Below, piece after piece: positions 50,101 to 57,805 of a stretch of DNA of 64,000 nt (the first letter of the stretch is position 1; every line of letters begins with the position of its first letter). The translations under genes and the position numbers were made by a program. The notes under the pieces are model-generated. The model saw nothing but the letters and a program-made list of their open reading frames with translations. It was not told the DNA's origin and searched no databases. This stretch comes from a virus. The DNA lies in the IMG/VR virus record IMGVR_UViG_3300042382_000268, positions 62,001-126,000 of that record. One strand, given 5' to 3'.

Positions 50101-51647
50101 ATGCTACTGTATGGACATCAACTGGTGCATTACCTACGCCTACTACGTGGACTAGTGTTGCATATGGAGCAGGTACATGGGTAGCAATTGCAAGTGGTGG
50201 CACATCTGCTGCATATTCAATTAATGACGGAACTTCATGGACACCTGCAGCATTACCAGTTGCTGCAACGTGGAAAAGTGTTACGTATGGTAATGGTAAA
50301 TTTGTAGCAATTGCAAGTGGAAGTACTATTGCTGCATATTCGTTAAATGGTATCACATGGTACTCAAGTCAGCCGTTGCCAGCATCGCAAGCATGGACAC
50401 AAGTAAAATACGGACAAGGTGTATTCTTTGCAGTAGCAACCGGTACTACAACTATTGCTGCATCGTCAGAAGATGGAATTGCATGGATTAGCAGAACGTT
50501 ATTAACATCAACATCTTGGCCTACTGTATCATTTGGTAATCCAAATAGTACTCCAATTTGGGCAGCGTTATCAAGTGCAACTACGACTGCTAACAATATT
50601 GTTACTGGTGCAACGGCTCAAGGTCGTGTTAAAGTATCGTCAGGTTCTATATCAGAATTTAGAATTGTTGAACCTGGAAGCGGTTACAATGCAATACCAA
50701 TTGTAACTGTAACTGACTCAAACGTAACCTCTCCATTTACATGGCAAGTAAGAACAGGGGTAGGTGTATTAGCAAACCCGACATTTAATAATAGAGGAAC
50801 CCAGTATTCAGTTGCATCTGCAAGCGTAATTGGTAACGGATATGCTGATATGTTCCAACCAGGAAATTATGTTAATATTTCAGGTTTAGCATCAGCTCCG
50901 ATTCCAGGTTCAAATGTTGTATTTACTGGGGATCCAACTTATTATAAATTGGTTGCAGTATTGAATTATATGGGGACTGGCGGAGGGCAATCCCCATATA
51001 ACGCCACACTACAGCTAAGTCCTGCAGTACCAATTGCAAATGCGCCAGCACACGGAGTTATTGTAACTATGCGAATTCAATATAGTCAAGTTCGATTAAC
51101 AGGACACGACTTTTTAAATATTGGAACTGGTAATTTTCCAAGCACTAACTTCCCTGGTGCACCTGCATTAGCAGTTGATTCAGAAAAACAAACTGTGGCA
51201 TTTGGCGGCGGACGGGTATTCTATACAAGCACTGACCAAGATGGTAACTTTACGGTAGGTAATTTGTTCTCAGTACAACAATCAACTGGTGTTGCAACAT
51301 TGAATGCAGATGCATTTAACATCGCAGGGTTAAATCAGTTAACATTAGGTTCAGTAACATTAGGCGGCACAAGTGCTACTATTACTTCATTTTCAACTGA
51401 TCCGTATTTTACAGCAAATAGCGATAATGTAATACCAACACAAAAAGCTATTAAATCATATATTAGTAGCCAAATCGGTGGAGGTGGTAGTTCTCTGAAC
51501 GTAAATACAATAACCGCAGGTGTTGTGTATATTGCAGGCAACACTATTTCAACAACAACGGGTGTACAGATCAATGTAGCAAACACTATGAATTTCATAG
51601 GCGGTGTATCTGGATCACCGCTAGCAATGAACTTCTTATTATCTTAA
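44154..51647 (+). CDS. Giant paralogue with CBM-like repeats, split beta-helix, CxRD modules and propeller (2497 residues)
   Basis: Paralogue of the preceding gene from the first residues (MAEFKLGRIRFIWKDEW). Residues 10-380 contain seven CBM5/12-like repeats, with an eighth at about 475-505. The beta-helix starts near residue 578 (YYVGQTGLNNPAPSYG) but is interrupted. After DELRSTNIRPSPSL (nt 46595) about 540 residues with three clear C-x-RD-x-GY-x-x-DA-x-x-YD helical modules and other sequence intervene before SDMFYVRNSTGIRNL (nt 48225), where collinearity with the paralogue resumes. Another CxRD copy at nt 46110 lies before the break. Residues 1880-2135 form the BNR-like propeller, and the end has the YSQVRLTGHDFLNIGTGN domain. 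It is expected to be a baseplate-associated or fibre adhesin. Confidence 0.8.
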   Translation: MAEFKLGRIRFIWKDEWTPSTSYLRDDVVRNGGKAYVCIAGHTSSVLFTTDLTGIPTKWNQVSDGTTWRSNWTVNTYYNLNDLVKYGGIVYICNNSHNSAATLVLGLEANQSNWTLYATSFDWKSTWTVSTRYKKNDVVKYSGRNYVCNAGHTSAATSALGLENDQGKWDLFTDGFTWLTDWTVSTRYKVNDVVKYGGQTYVCNAGHTSAATATLGLENDQGKWDYFHKGVNYLGQWSGSSVRYTVNDLVNYGADVWICTTYHTSSTLFEESNWARFVEGLTYEDSWDNATLYQPGDIVGYGGYSYISKTNNSNKTPTANASDWSLFTTGFSFIGDWASGQSYLVGDVLRNGAYTYVVTADHTSASNNQPPNVTYWSRLNSGVKWANTNKTYTALAGTNITAAGSSATFDVSTIGTSYTVTKNAGGTGYAANTTIKILGTQVGGLSPFNDVLITVATVSGNAIATITATGYAATWDTSVNYVLGDTISVGPNSYICILAHTSASGNRPDVDVSGQYWNVIAAGAQDSVLTTAGDIPYMSQSGPTRLAIGDPGQVLKVSPTLLPSWGYFGVIDQIYYVGQTGLNNPAPSYGATLDRPWLTVRYAAEQVTNGPLNPNAKYFLTNNRAYIQKEVIGWINSQITNNTLPFTSAFTYNESKCERDIGYVVDALAYDLSHGGNAKVVEVAQSYVSGSYTVLGTQSSQDVAGYNYMLSVINSVIASTSPNTSYQATVTRVSNNLKPVEPGVVTLLSNLVGVITAAITAGVSTNIPAVVSTTYSIFVKTGIYYETLPIIVPDNTSIIGDELRSTNIRPSPSLIASNDIAKSISAVTYIQSITSDIISNTTVASPYQVTVSQDVHLPAGSVGSTSAVTAVSENADVMYTILNGGTVSAPPYTYTDPTSYNTGFLNARRLINANKQFLKDEVTAFMVLNYSSIWTMLGPAGQASCTRDIGYIVDAVYYDLTYGTTLIPCNLATTIVARSYYSNNNFVELITEKPAALAVQDRIKTIIASIAQGTAITRTTGNTTTQDVSGSGGSTNAGTFAQDRIQEIYNTINTGITPTLLAPTTSWVASGLVAANTALQAAKSQIQLDCLAYVKAHNATLLFNQTTCSRDVGYMIDAIGYDMMFGSNFLSCQTGMSYYRAVASAQIVLSGQKSATLGMITFLKYTAKYIAASGSAALANALWTDVIANMSGTSVPNAGSNFTNASNDAINGAYQLLANADFLAAESVAYINTFNTTVTASSTTTFTCTSTSWMVAGDKITFTGSIFGGINLSVNYYIHTVVNGVSFKISSTVGGSAETLTTGTGSMIVSYVYDPISCARDMKILVTSVANDIINIGNYSSQWSAACYSTAVSGSLLSDMFYVRNSTGIRNLTVQGLTGTLGPVNSYGTKRPTAGAYVSLDPGWGPNDRRTWITSRSPYIQNVTTFGTGCIGLKIDGTIHSGGNRSVVANDFTQILSDGIGVWCTGSQSLTELVSVFSYYGYMGYLAENGGKIRATNGNSSYGTYGTVAEGVDIYETPLIATVNNYANQALITNVITNAVDRIYRVEFLNAGTKYNTATFSFSGTGYGAVSVANEFRDNAVFETKLLSNGENYVTSANTGQSGNTTSITIAAVDLAINSTYIGMSIQITSGLGTGQYGYIVRYNSGSKVAMVAKESFSAIVATGTTVTSNLITVPSTATLYVNMPVIFTGTAIGGLAVGTVYYVISTGFTSTQFSVSTSVGGSAVTLSTITASTMTLNAAGWDHVVSGTPILAALDTTSSYIIEPRVQFASPGYSATSVTQQNAAWIDSIYGDINTTYTAVSPTGGAGTSATFNIVKTGVSYAVTLNAGGINYVKDNVLTILGTSLGGAAPLNNLTITVNNVVNGVISNFTYNGLGAGGNYVAIAGSGTLTQYSVDGTNWVTGGALPVSSSWTAVTYGTLSGVGTWVAVQNGSLNTAKSVDGGATWSSAGSLSTTGNWSDVAYGNNRYIAVLSGSATANITSNATVWTSTGALPTPTTWTSVAYGAGTWVAIASGGTSAAYSINDGTSWTPAALPVAATWKSVTYGNGKFVAIASGSTIAAYSLNGITWYSSQPLPASQAWTQVKYGQGVFFAVATGTTTIAASSEDGIAWISRTLLTSTSWPTVSFGNPNSTPIWAALSSATTTANNIVTGATAQGRVKVSSGSISEFRIVEPGSGYNAIPIVTVTDSNVTSPFTWQVRTGVGVLANPTFNNRGTQYSVASASVIGNGYADMFQPGNYVNISGLASAPIPGSNVVFTGDPTYYKLVAVLNYMGTGGGQSPYNATLQLSPAVPIANAPAHGVIVTMRIQYSQVRLTGHDFLNIGTGNFPSTNFPGAPALAVDSEKQTVAFGGGRVFYTSTDQDGNFTVGNLFSVQQSTGVATLNADAFNIAGLNQLTLGSVTLGGTSATITSFSTDPYFTANSDNVIPTQKAIKSYISSQIGGGGSSLNVNTITAGVVYIAGNTISTTTGVQINVANTMNFIGGVSGSPLAMNFLLS
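44535..44829 (+). repeat. Recent duplication of a CBM-like repeat (165-bp period)
   Basis: Copies 44535-44664 and 44700-44829 are highly similar at DNA level, with long identical blocks at their ends. They encode consecutive TVSTRYKxNDVVKY and YVCNAGHTSAAT modules 55 residues apart. Other repeats in the array are far more diverged. Confidence 0.85.
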
Positions 51648-51662
51648 CAAGGAAAAACAAAT

Positions 51663-51986
51663 ATGGCAACAGGAAGATTAGGCGCAGTGAATCTTGTAGC
51701 AGGAACAGATACGTTATTGTATACTGTTCCTGCTGGGACTTTCACAGTAGCAACAGTATCGATAGTAAATAGAAGTAACGTTTCGGTTACTGTGAGAATT
51801 GGTTTATCTACATCAACAACAACAATCGGTGCTTCTGAATTTATTGAGTATGACACTGAATTGCTACCAAAGGGTGTACTTGAACGAACAGGGTTAGTAC
51901 TTGATGCAACTAAAACTATTTTAGTTAGATCAAGTACAGCAAACGTAAATGCAGTTGCATACGGAATTGAGACCCCAACGTCATAA
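51663..51986 (+). CDS. Small beta-sandwich virion protein
   Basis: A 107-residue protein with SD AAGGAAA. It reads MATGRLGAVNLVAGTDTLLY, then TVPAGTFTVATVSIVNRSN and ASEFIEYDTELLPKGVLERT. This pattern of a short beta-sandwich with a GVLERTG-x-VLDA end matches a widespread small phage structural protein family, often next to fibre genes. It follows the giant paralogue by 15 bases. A decoration or fibre-adapter role is plausible; the family is not functionally defined to my knowledge. Confidence 0.7.
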   Translation: MATGRLGAVNLVAGTDTLLYTVPAGTFTVATVSIVNRSNVSVTVRIGLSTSTTTIGASEFIEYDTELLPKGVLERTGLVLDATKTILVRSSTANVNAVAYGIETPTS

Positions 51987-51989
51987 ATA
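51982..51989 (+). promoter_or_regulatory. Late promoter-like element CATAAATA spanning a stop codon
   Basis: CATAAATA includes the TAA stop (51984-51986) of the upstream gene. The predicted start near 51995 leaves about 14 bases to ATG 52009, still containing the GAGGA SD. Confidence 0.5.
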
Positions 51990-52008
51990 CACTAACGAGG
52001 ACATTTAA

Positions 52009-52335
52009 ATGGGAAGATATATAACAACAACAGGGACCGCAGGTGCAGTAAATAGATCAGTAAGTACTACATACACTGCACAGGTAAATGATAGAATTAT
52101 CTGTACAGCCGGCGGTTTTACAATTACATTACCAAATAGTGCAACTTGCATTGATGGTGATACAATTCAAATACTCGATGTTACTGGAGTATTTGGATCA
52201 AGTAACGTTACTGTAGCACGAAGCGGTGCTGCAAATATACAAAATTTAGCAGAAAATTTAATATTAAACATTAATAATGCATCCATTACACTACTTTATA
52301 CAGTATCAAATGGTTGGATTATTGCTGGCAAGTAA
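52009..52335 (+). CDS. Small fibre-type beta domain protein
   Basis: A 108-residue protein with SD GAGGA. Its sequence FTITLPNSATCIDGDTIQIL followed by DVTGVFGSSNVTV is the same domain seen inside the 606-residue protein at 11754 (FTITLPDAPNDGDVVGIIDV) and in many phage fibre ends, here as a free-standing gene. It probably forms a small trimeric beta cap or connector. It leads the Cys/Gly-rich cassette. Confidence 0.7.
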   Translation: MGRYITTTGTAGAVNRSVSTTYTAQVNDRIICTAGGFTITLPNSATCIDGDTIQILDVTGVFGSSNVTVARSGAANIQNLAENLILNINNASITLLYTVSNGWIIAGK

Positions 52336-52345
52336 GGAGCAGTGA

Positions 52346-53122
52346 ATGGCAAATTTACGAGATTTATCGTTAATTGTTCCACCAGTTTTTGCATCGTATG
52401 CGCCTAAACAATTAATGATTATGAACGGCAGAGAAGGGGTTGGTGTTACAACCGGAAACACTTGCTGTTGCTGGATAGTGCCGTCAGGTACAACTTGGGC
52501 TACATTTGAAGTATACGGGTCCGGCGGAGACGGCGCTGGTGGGTGTTGTTGTATGGGATCATGCATGGCATCCGGCAATGGTATGTACGTAGTAAAAACT
52601 ATTCAAACATGCGGCTGCGCATTTTATAATATTTGTGTTGGTATGTCAGGTTGTTGTTCACCAAACTGTTGCGGCACATGTGGGTTTCCTAGTTATGTTA
52701 CAAACACTGCAGGTTCTATGGTTGCGTGTGCTAGTGGAGGAGTAGGCGGTACTACCGGTTGTTGGATGATGTCACAAGCAAGCTATCAAGGAATTAACTG
52801 TGGTGGTAGAGTTTGCGGGTGTTGTGGTCTTGGAGATATGCAATATCCAAGTATGACTCAAGGATCCAAACATAGTAGCTATTGTGCAAACCATAATTTT
52901 CCATTTTTGTCGGGTACTTATCAATATGCACCAAATACTAGACACGGGCAAGATGACTGTTCGGTTGGGTATGCAGGATCAGGTTGTATGAAATGGTGTG
53001 CATCACCGTCTAATGCAACATCATGGCCCGGCGGCGGCGGTGCAAACGGTCTCGGATGTGGTGGCGCTTGTTGTTGGGGAAGTTGGGGTACACCTGGAAT
53101 GGTTTTAATTACATACGGATAA
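52346..53122 (+). CDS. Cysteine- and glycine-rich adhesin-like protein 1
   Basis: A 258-residue protein with SD AAGGAG. By my count 28 residues are Cys, many as CC or CCC. The core begins NTCCCWIVPSGTTWATFEVY and continues with GGDGAGGCCC, then FYNICVGMSGCC, several Gly/Cys loops, and the end GGACCWGSWGTPGMVLITYG. The scaffold W-x-x-P-x-G-T-x-x-x-x-F-E-x-x-G-x-G-G at the front and WGxxGMVxITYG at the end is the glycine-rich domain seen at phage fibre tips. In T-even gp38-type adhesins such Gly-rich motifs form polyglycine II sandwiches carrying receptor-binding loops. The Cys content is not typical of that family. No signal peptide. It is followed by a chaperone-like gene. Confidence 0.7.
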   Translation: MANLRDLSLIVPPVFASYAPKQLMIMNGREGVGVTTGNTCCCWIVPSGTTWATFEVYGSGGDGAGGCCCMGSCMASGNGMYVVKTIQTCGCAFYNICVGMSGCCSPNCCGTCGFPSYVTNTAGSMVACASGGVGGTTGCWMMSQASYQGINCGGRVCGCCGLGDMQYPSMTQGSKHSSYCANHNFPFLSGTYQYAPNTRHGQDDCSVGYAGSGCMKWCASPSNATSWPGGGGANGLGCGGACCWGSWGTPGMVLITYG

Positions 53123-53134
53123 AGAGGATATAGT

Positions 53135-53809
53135 ATGGCAGAAAATACAAATATAGAAAAAACGTTTACATATGATATTGCCGACCAATATTTATACCAA
53201 ACAAATAAATTAAAAAGAAAAGCAGAATGGACGTATAAAGGTCCTGACAAGCTTTGGATTTTTATTGACAGTTCTACTAATAAAATTAGTAGTAGATTTC
53301 ATTATACTGAACGAGATGAGGGTGCAGATGTACCTACCCCAGACGGACAAATTAAAGTGTTAGTAGATGCAACAGTAAATCCAGATATTGCAAGTTTAAT
53401 TCATAACGAATGGGATTACGGATCATTGCCGCATACTACCGAAGAATTACCTAACGGTGCAGTGTATGGTCATCCGGATCCGATTCCGCCTGATCATACA
53501 TACGAGTTAACTGAAATTACGTATGATACTAAAAAAAGTAAATTTGTTAAACCGTATCCATGGAAACAACCACATGTATCGTGGGATGACATTAGTGATC
53601 AACGTAATAATTGCTTATCATGGTCAGATCTTCAATATGTACAAGCACCTGAAAATAAAAAAATTGAATGGGAAGAATTTCGTCAAACGTTAAGAGACTT
53701 GCCAACAGTGTTTAAAGATATTGATCCATGGAAAGTTCCATTTCCACATCATCCGGGATCAGAGCCTCCTGTTTTTAGAGTTGGAGAACCAACTACTGGG
53801 AGTACATAA
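53135..53809 (+). CDS. Tail fibre assembly chaperone-like protein 1
   Basis: A 224-residue acidic protein. The C-terminal third carries SWDDISDQRNNCLSWSD followed by KKIEWEEFRQTLRDLPTVFK and DPWKVPFP. This is the RNxxLxxSD ... W-x-x-(Y/F)RQ-x-LRDLP pattern of phage tail assembly chaperone proteins (Pfam Phage_tail_APC type). The N-terminal part (FTYDIADQYLYQTNKLKRKA, then GPDKLWIFID) is shared only with the paralogue at 55316. Such proteins are often encoded right after the fibre or adhesin they help fold. It overlaps the next adhesin gene by one base. Confidence 0.75.
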   Translation: MAENTNIEKTFTYDIADQYLYQTNKLKRKAEWTYKGPDKLWIFIDSSTNKISSRFHYTERDEGADVPTPDGQIKVLVDATVNPDIASLIHNEWDYGSLPHTTEELPNGAVYGHPDPIPPDHTYELTEITYDTKKSKFVKPYPWKQPHVSWDDISDQRNNCLSWSDLQYVQAPENKKIEWEEFRQTLRDLPTVFKDIDPWKVPFPHHPGSEPPVFRVGEPTTGST

Positions 53810-54570
53810 TGGCAAGTTTAACTACATTATTTCCCGATAGTAGGTATTCTATTTCAATTGGTGGTGTAACACAGTTATCTGTATTGTATGTGTACAATAC
53901 TAATACAACATCTGTTACAAACGGTGGCATTTGTTGCGGATGGACAGTGCCCACAGGCGCTACGTGGGCACTGTTTGACGTATGGGGAGGCGGCGGCAGC
54001 GGCGCCGGGGCATGTTGTTGTCAACAGCCTTTTCAAGCAGGAGCATCGGGATCATATACAAGAAAATATACTCGAGTAAATCCTGGTGAGGTTTATACAA
54101 TCTGTGCAGCCGGATCTGGATGTTGTTCAACAACGTGTTGTGGCGTATGTGGGTATCCGTCGTACGTATGTAATGCATCTGCAACGTATCCAGTATGTTT
54201 GTGTGCAAGCGGCGGATGTGGTGGTCAGTCTCAGTGCTTTATAGCTAATGGAGGATGCTATCCATCATTAAGTTGTGTAACTGGTACAACGTGCGGCGGC
54301 TCATTAAGTATGTGTGGACATTTTGCAAGCGACCACGGCGGAGGTTCATGTGCATTTGAGCACTGGCATTATGTTCCAGGTGCTCCTTATAAATCAAGCG
54401 GTGTTCGAGTGTCACGTGACAGCTGCGGTCTGCTTAGTGGATGTCAGATGATGGGAGACACTCCTCCATTATTTCCAGCCGGCGCTGGAGCAACTTCATC
54501 AGTACATGGTGGCGCCTGTTGTTGGGGACAATGGGGAGCCGGTGGCATGATAAAAATAACATACAGATAA
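53809..54570 (+). CDS. Cysteine- and glycine-rich adhesin-like protein 2
   Basis: A 253-residue paralogue of the protein at 52346, with 25 Cys by my count. It keeps GGICCGWTVPTGATWALFDV, GGGGSGAGACCCQQ, YTICAAGSGCCSTTCCGVCG and the end HGGACCWGQWGAGGMIKITY. The segment between about residues 120 and 230 is very different from the other two, while the frame regions are conserved, as expected when loops are under diversifying selection. The ATG overlaps the stop of the chaperone-like gene (TAATG), indicating coupled translation. Confidence 0.7.
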   Translation: MASLTTLFPDSRYSISIGGVTQLSVLYVYNTNTTSVTNGGICCGWTVPTGATWALFDVWGGGGSGAGACCCQQPFQAGASGSYTRKYTRVNPGEVYTICAAGSGCCSTTCCGVCGYPSYVCNASATYPVCLCASGGCGGQSQCFIANGGCYPSLSCVTGTTCGGSLSMCGHFASDHGGGSCAFEHWHYVPGAPYKSSGVRVSRDSCGLLSGCQMMGDTPPLFPAGAGATSSVHGGACCWGQWGAGGMIKITYR

Positions 54571-54579
54571 AGGAATAAT

Positions 54580-55311
54580 ATGTCAAATTTAAGATCACTA
54601 GCATATACTGCAACAACTACCCTTGTACCAAATTACCCAATTGAACTATTAGTGTATAATACATCAATGTCAGGGGCAAATGGCGGATGCTGCTGTTTAT
54701 GGACAGCACCAGCTGGTACTACTAATATAATATTTGAATTATGGGGTGGAGGAGGCGGTGGCGGTATGGCATGTTGTTGTCAATACGGACCAGGCGGTGG
54801 CGCCGGTGGGTATGCGAAAAAAACAATTTCTGGTAAGTTAGCCGGTTGCCAATATACTATATGCGCTGCTAGCAGTACCGGATGTTCTCAATCACTAACA
54901 GGTTGTACTGGATCAACTTCGTATGTGACAGGATACGGCTTATCAAATTTCTGCGGTGCAGGGGGTAGCGGCGGATGTACACAATGTTTTGCATTTGGAA
55001 GTTGTTATATTTGTAATGTATCCGGATGTTGTGCAATAGCAACTGGTGGAGATGTGTGTGCTGCTGGTTATACTGGTTCGGCAATACAAAATACATTTTG
55101 TTATTTCAAATCACAGCAATTTTCTGCTCTTGCGGCATCAACCGGATCCGGTGCGTGGGCAGGACCGGGAGGTTGCGGACCAATGGGGGGTGGTGGCACA
55201 TGGACTCCGTATTTTCCAGGCGGCGGCGGATGGAACGCAAATGTTTCTGGAAACGTTTGCTGTTACGGCGGATGGGGCGCAGGCGGGCTAGTATCAATTA
55301 CTTACGGATAA
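54580..55311 (+). CDS. Cysteine- and glycine-rich adhesin-like protein 3
   Basis: A 243-residue third paralogue with 22 Cys by my count, SD AAAGGAAT. The conserved frame is NGGCCCLWTAPAGTTNIIFE, GGGGGGGMACCCQYGPGGGA, YTICAASSTGC and the end VCCYGGWGAGGLVSITYG. The middle holds CTQCFAFGSCYICNVSGCC and Gly-rich turns. The polyglycine run is longer than in the other two. It precedes the second chaperone-like gene by four bases, making the repeating pattern adhesin-chaperone-adhesin-adhesin-chaperone. Confidence 0.7.
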   Translation: MSNLRSLAYTATTTLVPNYPIELLVYNTSMSGANGGCCCLWTAPAGTTNIIFELWGGGGGGGMACCCQYGPGGGAGGYAKKTISGKLAGCQYTICAASSTGCSQSLTGCTGSTSYVTGYGLSNFCGAGGSGGCTQCFAFGSCYICNVSGCCAIATGGDVCAAGYTGSAIQNTFCYFKSQQFSALAASTGSGAWAGPGGCGPMGGGGTWTPYFPGGGGWNANVSGNVCCYGGWGAGGLVSITYG

Positions 55312-55315
55312 TAAT

Positions 55316-55963
55316 ATGAATAAAATTACACATACATTTACATACGACTTACCGGATGATTACTTAGCACAAACTAATATACTCGGTAAAGTTGCAACTT
55401 GGACATATAATGGTCCAGATAAAATTTGGATTTTTTTAGACAAAGAAACTAATAAAATTGTTGGAAATTTTTTAACTGAAGATGATAAAGGCGGAGAAAT
55501 ACCAGTTCCATTAGATCAATATCGAATAGAAATTGATCCTACAGTTGATCCAATTATAGCAACATTAGTTGGTGCAGATGAACTGCCCGATTATGCAACT
55601 TTAGAACAATATACCGAAGAATTGCCGTGTGGTAATACGTATACTCGTCCATTATGTCCACCACCTGACCATACATATGAATTATTAGACATTACGTACG
55701 ATGTTGAAAATTCTACGTTTGTAACTCCACTTCCGTGGAAACAACCACATATAACATGGGATGGTATTAGACAATGGCGGAATCATTTATTAGATGGTTC
55801 TGATTATAATGAATTGCCAGATATGCCAGCTGCGGTGTTATCTAACTGGGTAGCGTATCGACAAGGATTGCGTGATTTACCGCAAACATACGGTGCGTCA
55901 AGTGGTTCAACTATTCCACCGGTTGATCCGTGGAAAATCCAACCAATTAATCCACCAAATTAA
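55316..55963 (+). CDS. Tail fibre assembly chaperone-like protein 2
   Basis: A 215-residue paralogue of the gene at 53135. Shared N-terminal elements are FTYDLPDDYLAQTNILGKVA, TWTYNGPDKIWIFLD and TNKIVGNF; the shared C-terminal ones are WKQPHITWDGIRQWRNHLLD, SDYNELPDMP and WVAYRQGLRDLPQTYG. The last is a textbook phage tail assembly chaperone signature. The SD is weak and the ATG lies four bases after the upstream stop, so translation is likely coupled to the adhesin. It is the last gene of the plus-strand block and is followed by a bidirectional terminator. Confidence 0.8.
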   Translation: MNKITHTFTYDLPDDYLAQTNILGKVATWTYNGPDKIWIFLDKETNKIVGNFLTEDDKGGEIPVPLDQYRIEIDPTVDPIIATLVGADELPDYATLEQYTEELPCGNTYTRPLCPPPDHTYELLDITYDVENSTFVTPLPWKQPHITWDGIRQWRNHLLDGSDYNELPDMPAAVLSNWVAYRQGLRDLPQTYGASSGSTIPPVDPWKIQPINPPN

Positions 55964-55971
55964 CAGTCATT

Positions 55972-55998
55972 AAAAAAGGAGCTAATAGCTCCTTTTTT
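55972..55998. terminator. Bidirectional rho-independent terminator
   Basis: AAAAAAGGAGCT, loop AAT, AGCTCCTTTTTT. The A-tract and T-tract make it work in both directions, separating the convergent adhesin block and the minus-strand sugar operon. Confidence 0.9.
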
Positions 55999-55999
55999 A

Positions 56000-57802
56000 T
56001 TAGTTAGCAACTTTGATTATTTTTTGTAATTCTGGAAGATAAACATATTCAATTTTACTATGGTATAACGTATGCACTGCATCGTCTAAAGTTTCTACTA
56101 AGGGATCTCCACCTAGATTAAAACTAGTGTTAAATAATATTGGAACTCCTGTCTTTTCATAAAAGTCATTAATTAAATTGTAATAATGATAATTTTGTTC
56201 AGAAGTTACTGTTTGAATTCTGCAAGTATCATCAACATGAATAATACTTGGAATTTTTTCTTTAACACCCGGTTGGCAATTTACAGCATACATCATATAA
56301 GGACTGTCTTCCATTCCTTTTAAATCAAACCATTCATGAACATGCTCTTGTAAGATTGAACCGGCAAACGGTCTAAAGTATTCTCTGTTTTTAATTTGAT
56401 TAACAAAGTCTTTTCCATCTTCATATGTTGGATTAAACATTAATGATCTGTTACCTAATGCACGAGGTCCATTTTCAGATCTTCCTTGGAACATTGCAAC
56501 GATATTTTTATTTAAAAGCAAATCAACTACTGTACTATTATCGGCATCTAATATTTCAGCTCCATACCAGTTAACATATTTTTGCAAATCGTCATCTGTA
56601 TAATTGTATTCAAATCCAAGATATAATCTGTTTTTAGTATGATCAACATGCATGTGAGGATATTTTCTGTTAAACACTAATAATGCTGCACCTATTGCAG
56701 TTCCTGCATCATTACTAATTGGTTCAACATATAATTTAATACCTTCTTCTGCTAATTGGTCTAAGTATGAATAATTTGCTACGCAATTTAATCCATAACC
56801 CCCACTTAACACTACTTGCTTTTGACCAGTTTTCTTAACAGCTGATCGAATTAAATCTAATACTTGCTGTTGTGTTTCAGACTGGCATGCCCATGCTAAA
56901 TCTCTTCTATTATCATTTAATGTAACATCAGTTTCTGGCAAATCATTAAGATAATCGTACAACATATAGTTTACAGATGCGCCATTTGGATATGTTGGAA
57001 CAATAATATTTCTATTTGCTAATGCTGCAATAGAAGTATCATCAAATAATTTAGGAATTTTATCAGTTGCTTTACCATACGGAGCTAATCCCATAGTTTT
57101 ACCAGCTTCAATAGATGACCATCCGCAATATTGTGTTACTGCTTCATAAACTTTTGTAATGCCTGCTCGATCAGTAATTAATGCTTCATGGGTAGATTCC
57201 GGTTCTTCATACATTCCGCTATCAAACTCTGTAACTAATGCACCTGGTAACGGACCTCTAACACCAATATGTTTATACACAGTTTTAAACCATGTAGGAT
57301 ATGCACAGTCAAAAACTGATTCAGTTTCCCAACCAGTCATTTGTTCACCATTGTTTGAAGTTAATGTAATAAACGTACCTGCACCGTCTACAATTACTGC
57401 AGTTGCTTCTCTAAATCCAGATCTATAAAATGCACATGCAGCATGCAATTTATGATGATAATGACTTAGATCAATCACTTGAGGGTGTTGATACATATTC
57501 TCAGTACGACTAATTAATCCTAACTTTCTTGCAAGACCAGTATAAATATCTTCACCAGTAAAATCAACTCTTCCAGCAGTATCTGATAATTTTTGAGTAT
57601 GTGCAATTACAATAAAATCTAATCTATCGGTATAATCTAAAATTTTTAAAAATGCAGCAAACGGCCCGCCGTCATACTTATTACGACTAACTCGTTCTTC
57701 TTCAATACTAAAAACAATTTCACCGTTTTTAGTTAAGCATACACTACTATTATGTCCTCTAGCGATGCCTGCAATCCAAATATCTTTGTTTATTAAATTC
57801 AT
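56000..57802 (-). CDS. Carbamoyltransferase (NodU/TobZ family)
   Basis: A 600-residue enzyme of the family that transfers a carbamoyl group from carbamoyl phosphate, via carbamoyl-adenylate, to a sugar or other hydroxyl. The N-terminal Kae1-like domain shows GIARGHNSS near residue 12, FSIEEERVSR near 31, HHKLHAACAFYRSGF near 116, and VDGAGT near 138. LSGGYGLNCVANY is near 333. The YrdC-like C-terminal part has GRSENGPRALGNRSL near 441, REYFRPFAGSIL and GVPILFNTSFNLGGDP. All major motifs are intact, so it is probably active. Homologues occur in cyanophages. It is the last gene of a minus-strand operon with an SGNH-like protein and a GT9-like glycosyltransferase, pointing to glycan modification. 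Confidence 0.92.
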   Translation of the reverse strand: MNLINKDIWIAGIARGHNSSVCLTKNGEIVFSIEEERVSRNKYDGGPFAAFLKILDYTDRLDFIVIAHTQKLSDTAGRVDFTGEDIYTGLARKLGLISRTENMYQHPQVIDLSHYHHKLHAACAFYRSGFREATAVIVDGAGTFITLTSNNGEQMTGWETESVFDCAYPTWFKTVYKHIGVRGPLPGALVTEFDSGMYEEPESTHEALITDRAGITKVYEAVTQYCGWSSIEAGKTMGLAPYGKATDKIPKLFDDTSIAALANRNIIVPTYPNGASVNYMLYDYLNDLPETDVTLNDNRRDLAWACQSETQQQVLDLIRSAVKKTGQKQVVLSGGYGLNCVANYSYLDQLAEEGIKLYVEPISNDAGTAIGAALLVFNRKYPHMHVDHTKNRLYLGFEYNYTDDDLQKYVNWYGAEILDADNSTVVDLLLNKNIVAMFQGRSENGPRALGNRSLMFNPTYEDGKDFVNQIKNREYFRPFAGSILQEHVHEWFDLKGMEDSPYMMYAVNCQPGVKEKIPSIIHVDDTCRIQTVTSEQNYHYYNLINDFYEKTGVPILFNTSFNLGGDPLVETLDDAVHTLYHSKIEYVYLPELQKIIKVAN

Positions 57803-57805
57803 TTT

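Noticed and set aside
52346-55311. Cys-rich proteins as metallothioneins or ferredoxin-like proteins
   Set aside because: Cysteines are embedded in a fibre-tip glycine-rich frame of about 250 residues, with no regular CxxC cluster of those families.
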